Origin: Erinaceus europaeus
Taxonomy: Eukaryota; Chordata; Mammalia; Eulipotyphla; Erinaceidae
Direction of reading: 5' to 3'
DNA length: 64,000 bases
Assembly: GCF_950295315.1 (NCBI RefSeq)
Contig: NC_080168.1
Coordinates: 72,096,008-72,160,007 of the forward strand
In this document: positions 8,869 through 22,100 of the stretch, piece after piece
Position numbering within the stretch: the first letter of the stretch is position 1
How the letters are laid out: each line of letters starts with the position of its first letter
Notes under the pieces: generated by a model
The model's input: the letters and a program-made list of their open reading frames with translations, nothing else
Told to the model about the DNA's origin: nothing
Database searches by the model: none
Translations under genes and position numbers: made by a program

Positions 8869-11800
8869 GTAATACGGACTTTTTAAAAAAGCAAAATCTA
8901 GTTTTTGAAGTGACCTTGGTATACATGACTACAACATAAGTGTTGCAGAATTACAAGTATAAACACCTTCAGAAATGCTTTGCCACACTACACCTTTCAC
9001 CAAAGTACCAGTATTCATCTACCAAAATTAAATGGATCCCTTCCAGCCATGCAACCTATCGGGTTTTTGGAAAAGTTTTTTTTTTTTTTTTCCTTTTCAG
9101 TCTGCAGGGTTATTTCTGGGGCCCAGTGCCTGCACTACAAATCCACTGCTCCTAGCAGTGGATTTCTTTTTTGAGTTTTTTTTTTTTTTTTTGTGGATAG
9201 GACAGAGAGAAATTGAGAGGGGAGGAGGAGATAAAGAAGGACTGAGACAGAGAGACACCTGCAGCCCTGCTTCACCACTTGTGACGTGACCCCCCCTTGC
9301 AGTTGTGGAGCTGGGTGCTTGAAATGGGATCCCTGTGCAGGTCCCTATACTTTGTACTATATGCACTTAACCCGGTGTGCCACCACTTGGCCTCTGTCAT
9401 GACTCAGTTTTTCAGAGAAAAACTAAGAAAGGGAGCTGGGCAGTAGTGCAGCGGGTTAAGTTCATAGAGTGCAAAGAACAAGGACTGGTTGAACGATCCC
9501 AGTCTGAGCCCCAGGTCCCCACCTGCTGGGGAGTCACTTCACAAGCAGTGAAGCAAGTCTGCAGGTGTCTTATCTTTCTGTCCCCCTCTCTGTATTCCCC
9601 GTCCTCTCTCCATTTCTCTCTGTCCTATCCAACAACAACAACAATAACAACAATAACAAGGGCAACAAAAATAGGAAAAAATGACTTCCAAGAGTAGTGG
9701 ATTCATAGTGCAGGCACCGAGCCCCAACCCTAGAGTTAGAGAAAATAATAATAAAAAGTAAAGAAAAAGAAAAACATAAAGATACTCAACTTTTCCAACA
9801 ACCCGGTAGTTCTTCCCCCAGTCCTATTTGGTATAGTACAAATCCATCCATTTTACTACCTCCTAGCACACTGGAAAGCTTTTTAACATTGTGTCTTCAA
9901 ACCTGAATGATAAACTAATTGAATATACTATTCTTGGCTAAAGGACTTTTCATTTAAAATATTGAATATATCCTTCTCTCTTTTAGTGTTTCTCTATAGC
10001 AGCTACAGTACAAATTCTTTCATATCTAATCTAATGAAATTCTGTGGCATGATTGTAGAAAACAGGAAAATATACTCTTCTGAGCAAAGAATAATTCACA
10101 CTGCATATAAATAGCTAGAGAATAGTCATGGGCTGTTAGGGGGAGATAGCATGATGGTATTGCAAAAGACTTTCAAGCCTAAAGCTGTAAAGTCTAAGAT
10201 TCAATCCCCAGCAACACCATCAATGACAACTGAGCAGTGCACTGGTGTGCTCATTCCCCACCCCCTCATGAGAAAATCAGTAAATAAATAGCCACAGAGC
10301 CTATAAAACTAAAAATAGCACTTTTAAAAAATATATTTTAATGAAAATTACAAAGATGAGAATTTTCTTTCCATAGCACCATAGGACTTTCATGTGACAT
10401 ACTTGAGGCCTCAGACCTGGGCTGGGCATGTGCCTGCAAGCCTTGTTAATATTTTGGTTTTTAGTACTAGTGAATTTTAGCACATGTTTTACTACTACAT
10501 GTTTTAGTACTAGTGTATTTTAGCACATGTTTTCAAAATTAGAAGTTTATTTCAAGGTATAAATTTATTTTAGTGTTAATGCTACAATTTTTATTTCAAT
10601 CATTTTTTTTTTTTTCCTCCAGGGTTATTGTTGGGGTTCAGTGCCTTGCCTGCACTACGAATCCACTGCTCCTGGAGGCCCTTTTTTCCCTTTTATGCCC
10701 TAGTTGTTTATTGTTGTTATTATTGTTATTGTTGTGGGTTAGGACAGACAGAAATGTAGAGGATGGGAAGATAGAGACGGGGAGAGAAAGACACTTGCAG
10801 ACCTGCTTCACCACTTGTGAAATGACCCCCACCCCCGCTGGTGGGGAGCTGGGGGCTCAAACCAGGATCCTTATGCTGGTCCTTATGCTTTGCGCCATGT
10901 GCCCATAACCTACCGCGCTACCACCCAGTTAAGATAAATGTGTGTGTGGCACTGTTTGCTACTTGTGAAGCTTATTGATCATGCAGATGTGGACCAGGGA
11001 CTTGAACCCATGTCCTTCTGCACTATCAGGTGTGCCAACCATATGGTTCTTAAAATGTTTTTATTATAATATAGTGAAAAGTTAGTTTATGTGAATATAA
11101 GATGCAATGTTTATTTGTAGTAATAGAGGATCTATATGCTTATTGATTTAAAATAGAGAAAGGAATGCTAAGATATTAATCTGTACTCAATTTTATAGAT
11201 CTAATGAGGCGTCAGGAGGAACTCAGACGTTTAGAAGAACTCAGAAACCAAGAGCTGCAAAAACGGAAGCAAATACAACTTAGGTAAAGCAATATCTCTG
11301 TAACATATCTGCAGACATACATAGTTTTCATTGTGTGTTGTTAATAAAGCTCCTCAATAAGTAGGTTTTATGCATTAGAACTAAAAAAAATTGTCAGTTG
11401 AATGCCTTAAAACTGTAATTGTTAGTGTTTCTCTTAATTTGTCACGGACACTTTACATACATTGATGGCTTTGGCATCATCGCCTATAATTTATTGTCAG
11501 AATTCACTGTAGTTTATTGGATCATTTTTACCAGAGATGGTTACATTTGAGTTGCTTTTAGTTTTTCATATGTTTATTGACATTATTATGAATGTCTGTG
11601 CATCTTTTTTTGATAATTTGTTAAAAGAGATTTTTTTTTTTTTTTACCAGAGCACTATTCAGCTCTGGTTTATAGTAATGCTGGGGGTTGAACCTGGGAC
11701 CTGGGAGCTTTAGGCATGAGAGTCTGTTTATATAACTATTATGCTGTGTCCCCCCATAAAATCCTTTAATCCTTTTTTTTTTTTTTTTTAACCAGAGGTT

Positions 11801-14800
11801 AAAAAAAAAAGTCTCACCAGAAACCAGAGCTTCACTCCTCTGGTTAAAAACAAAACAAAACAAAACAAAACAAAACAAAACACTTCATGAGTGGTGAAGC
11901 AGGGTTGCAGGTATCTCTCTATCTCTTTTCCTCTATATCTCCCCAACTCTCAATTTTTCTCTGTCTATATTCAGTACTAAAATAAGATAAAAAGTGATAA
12001 CTTTCTTTGTATCTATAATATTTTCTTGTGAAATGTAATGAGATAAATACTTAAAAATTCCTAGATGTAGGGGGCAGGCAATAGAGTGCCTATTAAGCTC
12101 ATATGCTATTATATGTAGGAACCTGGGTTTGAGTCGATTCTCTACCTCCCTTTTGTTCTCCCCCTCCTAGTTTGTTTCCCCTTCCTTCTTTTTTTTTTTT
12201 TTAAAGAATTCATTTATTCATGAGAAAGATAGGAGGAGAGAAAGAACCAGACATCACTCTGGTACATGTGCTGCCGGTGATCAAACTCAGGACCTCATGG
12301 TTGAGAATCCAATGCTTTATCCATTGTGCCACCTCCTGGACCACTCCTTTCTTTTTTCTTTCTTTCTTTTTTTTTTTTTTTAATATTTATTTATTTATTC
12401 CCTTTTTGTTGCCCTTGTGGTTTTTTATTATTGTAGTTATTGTTATTGATGTCGTCATTGTTGGATAGGACAGAGAGAAATGGAGAGAGGAGGGAAAGAC
12501 AGAGACCTGCAGACCTGCTTTACTGCCTGTGAAGCAACTCCCCTACAGGTGGGGAGCCCGGGGCTTGAACCGGGATCCTTACATCAGTCCTTGTGCTTTG
12601 CGCCACATGCGCTTAACTGCCCGCCTCCTTCCTTCCTTCCTTCCTTCCTTCCTTCCTTCCTTCCTTCCTTCCTTCCTTCCTTTCTCTCCCTCTCTCCCTC
12701 TCTCTCTCTCTTCCTTCCTTTCTTCCTTTGTTGGGGGATTAATGTTTTACATTCAACAGTAAATACAATACTTTGTACATGCATAACATTTCTCAGTTTT
12801 CCACATAACAATACAACTCCCACTAGGTCCTCTGTCATCCTTTTCCAGGACCTGTATTTCCCCCCACCCCAGAGACTATTTGGTGCAATACACCAACCTC
12901 CTTTCTTTATTTTATTTGTTTATTTATTTTATCAGAGCACTGCTCAATTCTGGCTTATGGGGGTACAGGGGGTTGAATCTGGGACTTTGAGCCTCAAGCA
13001 TGCCAGTCTCTTTGTATAACCATTACTCTATCTACCCCTACCCCCCGGTTTCTTTCTGTCCTATTACATAAAGAAAAAAGTAATGGCTGGTGGGAATAGT
13101 AGCTTGGTTATGCAGACACTGAGCCCTAGTGATAAATCCCAGTGGCAAAATAAATAAATTCTGGAGAAAAATCATAGTAATTAGATTTATTTTAATTGTC
13201 ACTGTGATTATCACTGGGGCCTACTGCTTGCTCATCTAACTCAGTACTCCTGGTATACATTTTGCCTCTTTATTTATTTTTTCCTTTCTTTTTGTTTAAT
13301 AGGATAGAGTTAGATCAGAAGAGGGAGAAAGAGAGACACCTGCAGCACTACTTTATGGCTTGGTGAAACTTCCCATCCCCAGAGGTGGGGACCAGGGACT
13401 TAAACCCATGTCCTTGAGTATAGTCATATGTGCATTCAGTAGGATGTGCTGCCACCCAACTCTACAACTGTCTTTAACAAAGATGTATTCGATTAAAGCA
13501 GACTTTAAAATTTTGTTTTTGGAAGTGCTGGAAAGGGAGTTAGGTGTGTTTGATAGGAAGCAGGTGCTTTTGAGAAATAGAAAGTAAAAACATGAAAAAA
13601 ACTTAATGAAGTTTCCTCATAGCCTGGTGAATCGTAGTAATATTGGCCTCTGTCTGTAGGTACATGTAGTTCTTTTTTGAAAATATTCTAAATTTTACTT
13701 TCACCTAGTTATTTTGAAATAATCCTTGCACAGGCTGTATCAAATTATGACCTGGAAAATTGAAAAAGTCTTAAAACTTTTTTTTTTTTGATTTTTAAAA
13801 ATTTATTTTCCCTTTTGTTATCCTTGTTTTATTGTTGTAGTTATTATTGTTTTCATTGATGTCATGGTTGTTGCGTAGGACAGAGAGAAATGGAGAGAGG
13901 AGGGGAAGACGGGGAGAGAAAGACACCTGTAGCCCTGCCTCACTGCTTGTGAAATGACCTCCCTGCAGCTGGGGACCTGGGGGGTCGAACCAGCATCCTT
14001 CCTTATGCCGGTCCTTGTGCTTAGTGCCGTATGTACTGCACTACCGCCCAACTCCCCTTTTCATTTTTGCCTTCAGGGTAATCACTGGGCTCTGTGCAGG
14101 CACTACTCGTGCAGCCATTTTTTCCTATTTATTGGATAGGACATAGAGAAATTGAGAGGAGAGATACAGAGGGAGAGAGACACTCACCTACAGTCCTCCT
14201 TCACTGTTTGTGGGGTGCTGGGGGCTTAAACTGAGATCCCTGAGCTTGGTACTATATGCCTTTAGCCCAGTGTGCCACTGTCTGACTGCCTGACTTGGGG
14301 ACCTTTGTAACATACTTTTTTTTTTTTTTTCCCTCCAGTGTTATTGCTGGGCTCGGTGCCTGCACCATGAATCCACCGCTCCTGGAGGCCATTTTTCCAC
14401 CCTTTTTGTTACCCTTGTTGTAGCCTCGTTGTGGTTATTATTATTGCCATTGTTGATGTTGTTCGTTCTTGGATAGGACAGAGAGAAATGGAGAGAGGAG
14501 GGGAAGACAGGGAGAGAAAGATAGACACCTGCAGACCTGCTTCATCGCCTGTGAAGTGACTCCCCTGCAGGTGGGGAGCCGGGAGCTCGAACTGGGATCC
14601 TTACGCTGGTCCTTGGCTTTGCGCCACATGCACTTAACCCACTGCGCCACTGCCCAACCCCCTGTAATATACTTTTTTAAAGATAAAGAGACCTAGTTTT
14701 CTTTTCTTTTTAAATTTTTTTTTAGTATTTATTTTTCCTTTTTGTTGCCTTTGTTGTTTTTTATTGTTGCAGTTATTGTTATTGATGTCATCGTTGTTGG

Positions 14801-16102
14801 ATAGAACAGAGAGAAACGGAGACAGGAGGGGAAGACGGGGGGAGAGAAAGACAGACACCTGCAAAACTGCTTCACCGCCTGTGAAGCAACCTCCCTGTAG
14901 GTTGGGAGCTGGGGGCTCGAAATGGGATCCTTCCTCCGGTCCTTGTACTTTGCGACACCTACTCTTAACCTGCTGCGCTACCATCCAACTCCCAAGACCT
15001 AGGTTTCTTATTGTTGGACCAGATCAAGAGGCTGAGATTAAAATGAATCCTGTGGTGTTGAGTTGGAATCAGAGGTATCACTATGAACTCAGTGATACTT
15101 AATTTGGATATAGAAATGCAGGTGTGTATATGCATAAGTTGATACTTGTAAATGTAATTCAAAATCCTTTTCAGTGAAAGGATCTTTCATAGTAGAGCAC
15201 ACGGAGTGCCCAGATTTTTTTTAAAAAGATTTTTATTTATTTATTTATGAGAAAGATAGGAGAGAGAGAAAGAACCAGGCATCACTGGTACGTGTGCTGC
15301 TGGGGATTGAACTCAGGGCCTTATGCTTGAGAGTCCGACACTTTTATCCACTGAGTCACCTTCCGGACCACAGTGCCCAGATTTCTAAACACTGTCTTCT
15401 CCAGTAAAAGGTATCAGGACTTTCTTGAAGCAACTAATTTTATGACTAGGAAATCTTAAGAAAATCCTAGAATATTTTGTACCAGTAAGTAAGTAGCCAG
15501 AGAGGCTGAAACATACTAGGATGTATATAGTATAGCCACAGTGACGAAATTGTTAACTATTTCAGCAGTAAAGTTAAATATTAAAGAACAACAGCAAATT
15601 TTATTTAGTTAGTTAGTTACCAGATCACTGCTAACTTTGGTTTATAGTAGTCCTGGGGGTTGAATGTGGGACTTTTAGTGCTGGAGATATCATAATGGTG
15701 ATGGAAAATAACTTCAGTGCTTGAGGCACCAGTGGTCTAGGTTCAGTCCTTAGTACCACCATAAACCAGAGTTGAGCAGTGCTCTGGTAATCAAACAAGC
15801 AAAAACAAACAAAAAAAACCCCCCAAACATTGTATACTTCAAGCATGAAAGTCTTTTTACTTACCCATTATGCTGTCTCCCTCACCCCCAACAGCACTCA
15901 ACAAAAAATCCTTTAGTTATATCATTACTTATTCTTAGTGTTTCAGAAGTCCTACAACATATGTGATGCCTGAAAAATAGACCATCTATTGGCATTAAAA
16001 TTTATCATATTTTTTAGTTCCATCTAAAAATATGTACATAACCTAGGAGTTTATCCTTGAAAGACACTAGATATATAAGAAGTGAAGATTAATATTATGT
16101 AA

Positions 16103-16143
<41 letters not shown>

Positions 16144-19100
16144 TCAGAATAGGACATGTGTTATCATAGATTTCTCCCACACTCCAGGTGCCTTCCATGA
16201 AAAAGTTCTTTCCTGAGTACCTACTGACAGTCACTGTAGAAATAATTGAGCTCTTTTCTTAAACACCCATCTGCTGGGAGTCCAGTGGTAGCACAGTGGG
16301 TTAAGCACACGTGGTGCAAAGTGCAAAGATTGGTTTAAGGATCCCAGTTCCTGACCCCGGCTTCCCACCTGCAGGGGAGTTCCTTCACAGGTGGTGAAGC
16401 AGGTCTACAGGTATCTACAGGTATCTTTCTCTCCCCCTTCTTTGTCTTCCCCTCCTCTCTTGATTTCTCTCTTGTCCTATCCAACAACAGCATCATCAAT
16501 AGCAACAATAATAACTACAACAATAAAAAAAAATAAGGGTAACAAAAGGGAAAATAAATATATATAAGAAACAAAACAAAACATCCATCTGCTAACAAAT
16601 CCCATACAACTATGCAAGGAGTGTCACACAGGCCAAATCAAGGCCCAGACTTTGGACAGTCATGATATGACTGAATCTGTGTATCCTATCTGTAGAGAAC
16701 AGGGCAGTTTCAAACCCGTATTAGGGGATAAATACTTGGTTGTGGTTTTTGGCCAGCACATATCAGCATGATGAACACATGCTGAATAAACTGGCTAATG
16801 GCTATGCAATAAATATTGCTGACTTTGCAAATTATATAATTTCTGACTAGACAGTCAACATAACTCTAATCTGAAGGAAACCATAGCCAATCAGTAAATA
16901 GTTATCCTGCCAAACTTCAATTAAAAACTAAATGGTAGGCTTATACCTACTGCAGTGGTCTGCCGAAATGGGGAGAGACGATATATTATGGCTTTCTTTT
17001 ACACATAAAAGTTCTATTGTAGTCAACAACAACAGCATGGTTTTGTCTGATTTGCTTGTGATGGATCCCAGGGATCTCTCTATACATTTATTTATTTGTT
17101 GGGGGCAGAAAGAAATTGAGGGGAGAGCAAGAGAGAGGGAAAGAGACGGCTGCAGCACTGCTTACCATGCATGAAGCCTCGCCCCTGCAGGTGGGCAGGC
17201 ACCCAGGCTTGAAGCTGGGTCATTGCACATTGTAACGTATGCACCCTACCATGTTGGCCACTGCTGCACATCATCTCAGGATTTCTCATAATATATAAAG
17301 TACATGCTAACAGTTTTTATTCTTGATTTTTTTTTTAATTACAAGCTTATTACTATCCAGTTACTGTTGTTGTTCATTTACCCAAGCTATGTGACTTTGA
17401 TTTCTTTAGTTCTTTGATTCATTAGAAATTTAGAGCCGAGGGTCGGGCGGTAGCGCAGTGGGTTAAGCGCACGTGGCGCAAAGCGCAGCAAAGCACAAGA
17501 ATCAGCGTGAGGATCCTGGTTCAAGCCCCCGACTCCCCACCTGCAGGGGAGTCACTTCACAGGTGGTGAAACAGGTCTGCAGGTGTCTTTCTCTCCCCCT
17601 CTCTGTCTTTCCCTCTTCTTTCCATTTCTCTCTGTCCTATCCATCAACGAACGACATCTACAATAACAATAATGACCACAATGAGGCTACAATAATAAGG
17701 GCAACAAAAGGGGGGAAAATGGCCTCCAGGAGCAGTGGATTCATGGTACAGGCACTGAGCCCCAGCAATAACCCTGGAGCCAAAAAGAAAAAGTTAGAGC
17801 CAAGGACCCGGGTTTGAGCCCTCAGCCCCCACCTGTAGGGGGAAAGCTTTGCGAGTGGTTAAGCAGTGCTTCAGGTATCTCTCTGTCTTTCCCTTTTTAT
17901 CACACCCTTCCCTCTTGATTTCTGGCTGTCTCTATCCAATAAATAAAAGATAATAAAAAAAAATTAGAGCCAAAAAAGTGCAGAAAAATATAGTATTCCA
18001 GTCATTATTCACTGATTTAGCATGACATATAAATTATTTTGTTTTACCTAAAGTAAAATGACCATCTGTGACTTATAAGTGTGTCTGATGTCTTGAAATT
18101 TTATTTAAAATTCTTTTAGACATGAAGAAGAGCATCGTCGTCGTGAGGAAGAAATGATTCGACACAGAGAACAAGAGGAACTGAGGCGACAGCAAGAGGG
18201 TTTTAAGCCAAACTATATGGAGAATGTAAGTAAAATGCTAATAACCTAATGTTAGGTGATACATATTTAGAGTTTCTTAGATTTTTCATTGTACAGTTCT
18301 ATATGTTTTATCTTTCTGAATGTGTCCTGTTTATGCTAAACTAGTGCTTTTTAAAACAACTCTTAACAGTAAATTGAAATTAGTTTCTGAAGATGTTTTA
18401 TGTTCAACTTTTGTTATTTTGACTTAGTAAGGTACTTTTAAAATATATGCTACTGAATTAGCAGTCTTGCTAAAGCTACCATTTTCATTTAACTGATTTT
18501 CGCCATTTATTGATACTAAAACATTTTTTGTTTTGAAACATTTCAGAATATACAAAAGTAGACCTAGTAGTATATGTTCATCATCCAGCCATAATGCTCA
18601 TTAGTATATAGTTGGTCTTGATCCTTTCATCTCTAAGTATATTCACTTTCTGCAGTCGTTTTTATTAATTTCCACTTTCTTCATATGATTCAATAAATGT
18701 TTCAGTATGTATCTTCAAAGGATAAGGACTTAAATACCACTTTTAAAACCTTCTAATGCTTAATTCTGTAATAATTAGTTAAACTGCAAACCTCTCCAGG
18801 CCTTTATATATGTATGTGTGTGTGTGTGTGTGTGTGTATACAATTAAGATTGTTACTTTAAAATTTAGTCTTTGTTTTTTAATGATTTTTTTCTCTTTAT
18901 TAGATTGAGAAAGCCAGAAATTAAGATGTAGGGGGAGATAGAGGGTAAGAAAGACAGAAACAGCTGCAGCCTTGCGTCACCACTTGCAAAGCTTTCCCCC
19001 TGCAGGTGGTGACTAGGGGCTCAAATTTGGGCCCTTGTGCATTGCAACTTGCACTCAACCAGGCATGATACCACCTGGCCCCATAATTTAGTTTTGTTTT

Positions 19101-22100
19101 TTTTTTATTGTTGTAGTTATTATTGTTGTTGTCATTGTTGGATAGGACAGAGAGAAATGGAGAGAGGAGGGGAAGACAGAGAGGAGGAGAGAAAGATAGA
19201 CACCTGCAGACCTGCTTCACCACCTGTGAAGCGACTCCCCTGCAGGTGGGGAGCCGGGGTTCGAACCGGGATCCTTATGCCAGTCCTTGTGCTTTGCGCC
19301 ACCTGCGCTTAACCCGCTGCGCTACAGCCCGACTCCCATAATTTAGTATTTTTAATTTATTGTTTTCTTTCCCTTTACCTGACTTTTTTTTTTAAAGAAA
19401 TGTTTTGTTCCTTACATATGAGAGGTCGAGACTGTCATGACAGAGAGATGGAGGAGATGAGGTAAATCACAGCACTACTGTGATACATGTGGTGTTGGTA
19501 ATCATTAACATTGGGTTGTTGGAAAAGTCATGACACATTTTTGTGTAGAAAACTTAGAAAAAAATACATCATGACTTTTCTGTTTTTTAAATTATTTTTA
19601 TTATATTTATTTTCCCTTTTGTTGCCCTTGATTTTATTGTTGTAGTTGTTATTTTTGTTATTTATGTTTTTGTTAGAATAGAAATAGGAAGGGAATACGG
19701 AAAGAGAAAAATAGACACCTGCAGACCTTCTTCACTACCTGTGAAGAAGTGACTCCCCTGCAGGTGGGGAGCTGGGGGCTCGAACCAAGATCCTTATGCC
19801 GGTCCTTGCGCTTTGCACCGTATGTACTTAGCCCACTGCGCTACCACCCGACTCCCATCATGACTTTTTTAACAACCCAATAGACTGGGAACCTCAAGCA
19901 TACATGTCTGTTCCCTAGCCTAAACATCACTTACTTTCTGCCTCCACCCCCCCTTTTCAGAGTCTTTGCATTTTGTGTGATCCCACCACTTTTTTGTGGT
20001 GTGTTCTTTTTGTTTTTGTTTTTACTAGAGGATGAAAGGGAAAGACACTACAGAGCACTGCCTGGCCCTATATCTTGTTATGCTTCCACTTTGCATGGTG
20101 CTCAGCCTGGGTCCTTATGCATGGTAAAGCATACATGTATACACACAGATGCATACTTAGTGTTTTTTCCTCAAACTGTTCAAAAACTGTGATTCTTATA
20201 TGTAGAAAGCCGGTGTGTGATAGAGGGTACCAGAACCTGGCATTTATGTTGCTGAGGGTACAGCATACAAGTTACTTCCTTTTTTATTTATTGGATAGAG
20301 ACAGAAATTCAGGGGTTGGGTGGTGGTGTACCTGATTGAGTGCACATAATACTACAGTTTGCAAGGACCCGAGTTCAAGCCCCCTGGTCCCCACCTGCAG
20401 GGGCAAAGCTTTGCGATTGGTGAAGCAGTTATGCGTGTGTCTTTGTCTGTTGCCCTATCACCCCTTTCCACTCTTCCACTGTCTACTCACCCCATCCACC
20501 AGTTTAAGTGGTTAAACCCACTATCAAGTACTAGGTTTTCCAGAATACCTTTTTTTTTTTTTTTTTTTAAACCAGAACACTGTTCAGTTCTGGCTAATGG
20601 GGTGTGGGGGTTTGAACCTGGGATGTTGGAGCCTCAGGCATGAGAGTCTGTTTGCATAACCATTATGCTATCCACCCACGTCTGCCAGAATATCCTTTTA
20701 GCTCTGAATTTACTTTTACATCCATTAACAAATTTGTTGAGTGGGTTTTTAAGCATAATTTTTTTGAGTCCTTTGTAGCATTCTTTTGCAATTCTCTTTT
20801 CCTAGTTGGATACATTTACTTGTTTAGTGACATTTTAATCTGTGGTCGTATATTTTTGGTTCTTACATTTGAGTATAAATCTGTTGAGTTCATTCATTTG
20901 AGGCTATTGTGGAGTAAAACATTTTTTTCTGATCTCATAATTTGAAAACTGGTAAATTTGTTTTTGTCTCCAAATATAAACAATTTCTAAACCACCTGTG
21001 ATATATTTCATAGGGACACTTAATTTTGGTCCATTAGGCTTAGGAAATTGTTTTTCTACTTAGCTGAACACTGCTTTTGTTGTAATTATAAGTGGTAATG
21101 TGGTGGAGTTTGCATTCTTATGCTTTAGTGCCATAGGTTTTCGTTTCAGCAATTGTGTCGCTATTTATAATATGTGTAAATTACTAAGCTAGAAGAAAAT
21201 TATTAAGTGATACACACACACACACATATATATATATAGTGCTGTTAAAGTTGATACTTTTGTTTTAAAACTCAATTAAAAAAATATTTTTATTTATTTG
21301 CTATTGGATAGAGACAGAGAGAAATTGAGAGAGAAAGGTGAGATAGAGAGGAAGAGAGACAGAGAGACACTTGCAGACCTGCTTCACCGACTGTGAAGTC
21401 ACTCCCTTGTAGGTGGGGAGCCAGGGGTTTGAACTGGGATCCTAACTGGTCCTTGCGCTTAACCCGCTGCGCTACTGCCTGACTCCCAAAACTCAATTTT
21501 TTTATTGATATCTCAGTGCTTTTTAAAAAATATTTAATATAAACTAAATAATACACAGACGCACACACCAGATCACTCGGGAAGGGTTCCTCCTGCATTG
21601 GGGACCAGGATCTTGAACCTGTATCCTTCCGCACTGTGATGTGTACATTTAATCATATGCCCTGGATTATGCTGGTGCCAGCAACTGAACCTGGAAGTTC
21701 AAAACCTCAGCCATGGGGGTGCCGTATGATAACACAGTGCGTTAAGCGCACATGGCACGAAGGGCACAGACTGACGCAAGGATCTTGGTTTGAGCCCCCA
21801 GCTCCCCACCTTGTAAGTGGGTCGATTCACAAGTGGTGAAGCAGGTCCGCAGGTGTCTACCTTTCTCTCCCCCTCTCTGTCTTCACCTTCTCTCTTCATT
21901 TCTCTCTGTCGTGTCCAACACTTACATCAATAACAAGGGCAACAAAAGGGAAAAAAGTAATCTCCAGGAGCAGTAGATCCATAGTGCAGGCACCAAGCTC
22001 CAGCGACAAATCTGGAGGCAAAAAAGAAAAAAAAAAATTCAAAGCCTCAATCATGATAGTCTTTTTGCTTAACCATTATGCCATCTCCCTTGCCCTGCTG

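Larger units (their letters stand above)
8869..11198 (+). other. PSPC1: PSPC1 intron between the 197-nt and 85-nt exons
   Basis: 2.3-kb intron (gtaata..tatag). It contains A-long SINEs at 9078-9394 (-), 9431-9758 (+) and 10601-10929 (-), a D copy at 10138-10291 (+) and a B fragment at 10930-11050 (-). About 9760-10130 and 10300-10595 are AT-rich with no recognisable element. Confidence 0.9.
11284..18119 (+). other. PSPC1: PSPC1 intron between the 85-nt and 106-nt exons
   Basis: 6.8-kb intron, largely SINE-derived. Seven A/A-long and C/D copies in minus orientation follow one another between 12190 and 15000. It also holds a degenerate CTTCC/TTCC repeat, an L1 3' fragment and a TG/TA microsatellite. 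Stretches without recognisable repeats are about 11290-11620, 13470-13775, 15000-15205, 15385-15595, 15900-16100, 16595-17070 and 17970-18119. Confidence 0.9.
19430..19950 (-). mobile_element. D-type SINE hosting the MITE
   Basis: The halves CACAGCACTACTGTGATACA (left) and GGGAACCTCAAGCATACATG (right) of one old minus D copy lie on either side of 19511-19882. Confidence 0.6.

Noticed and set aside
9981..10080. Acceptor-like CTCTCTTTTAG, considered as an extra PSPC1 exon
   Set aside because: No open frame compatible with the neighbouring exon phase and no convincing donor. The 197-nt and 85-nt exons join seamlessly without it.
12480..13019. Open frame of 179 codons, the longest in the window
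   Set aside because: It crosses a minus SINE A, the TTCC repeat (giving a long PSFL run), an L1 3' fragment and a SINE D. It is a repeat translation, not a gene.
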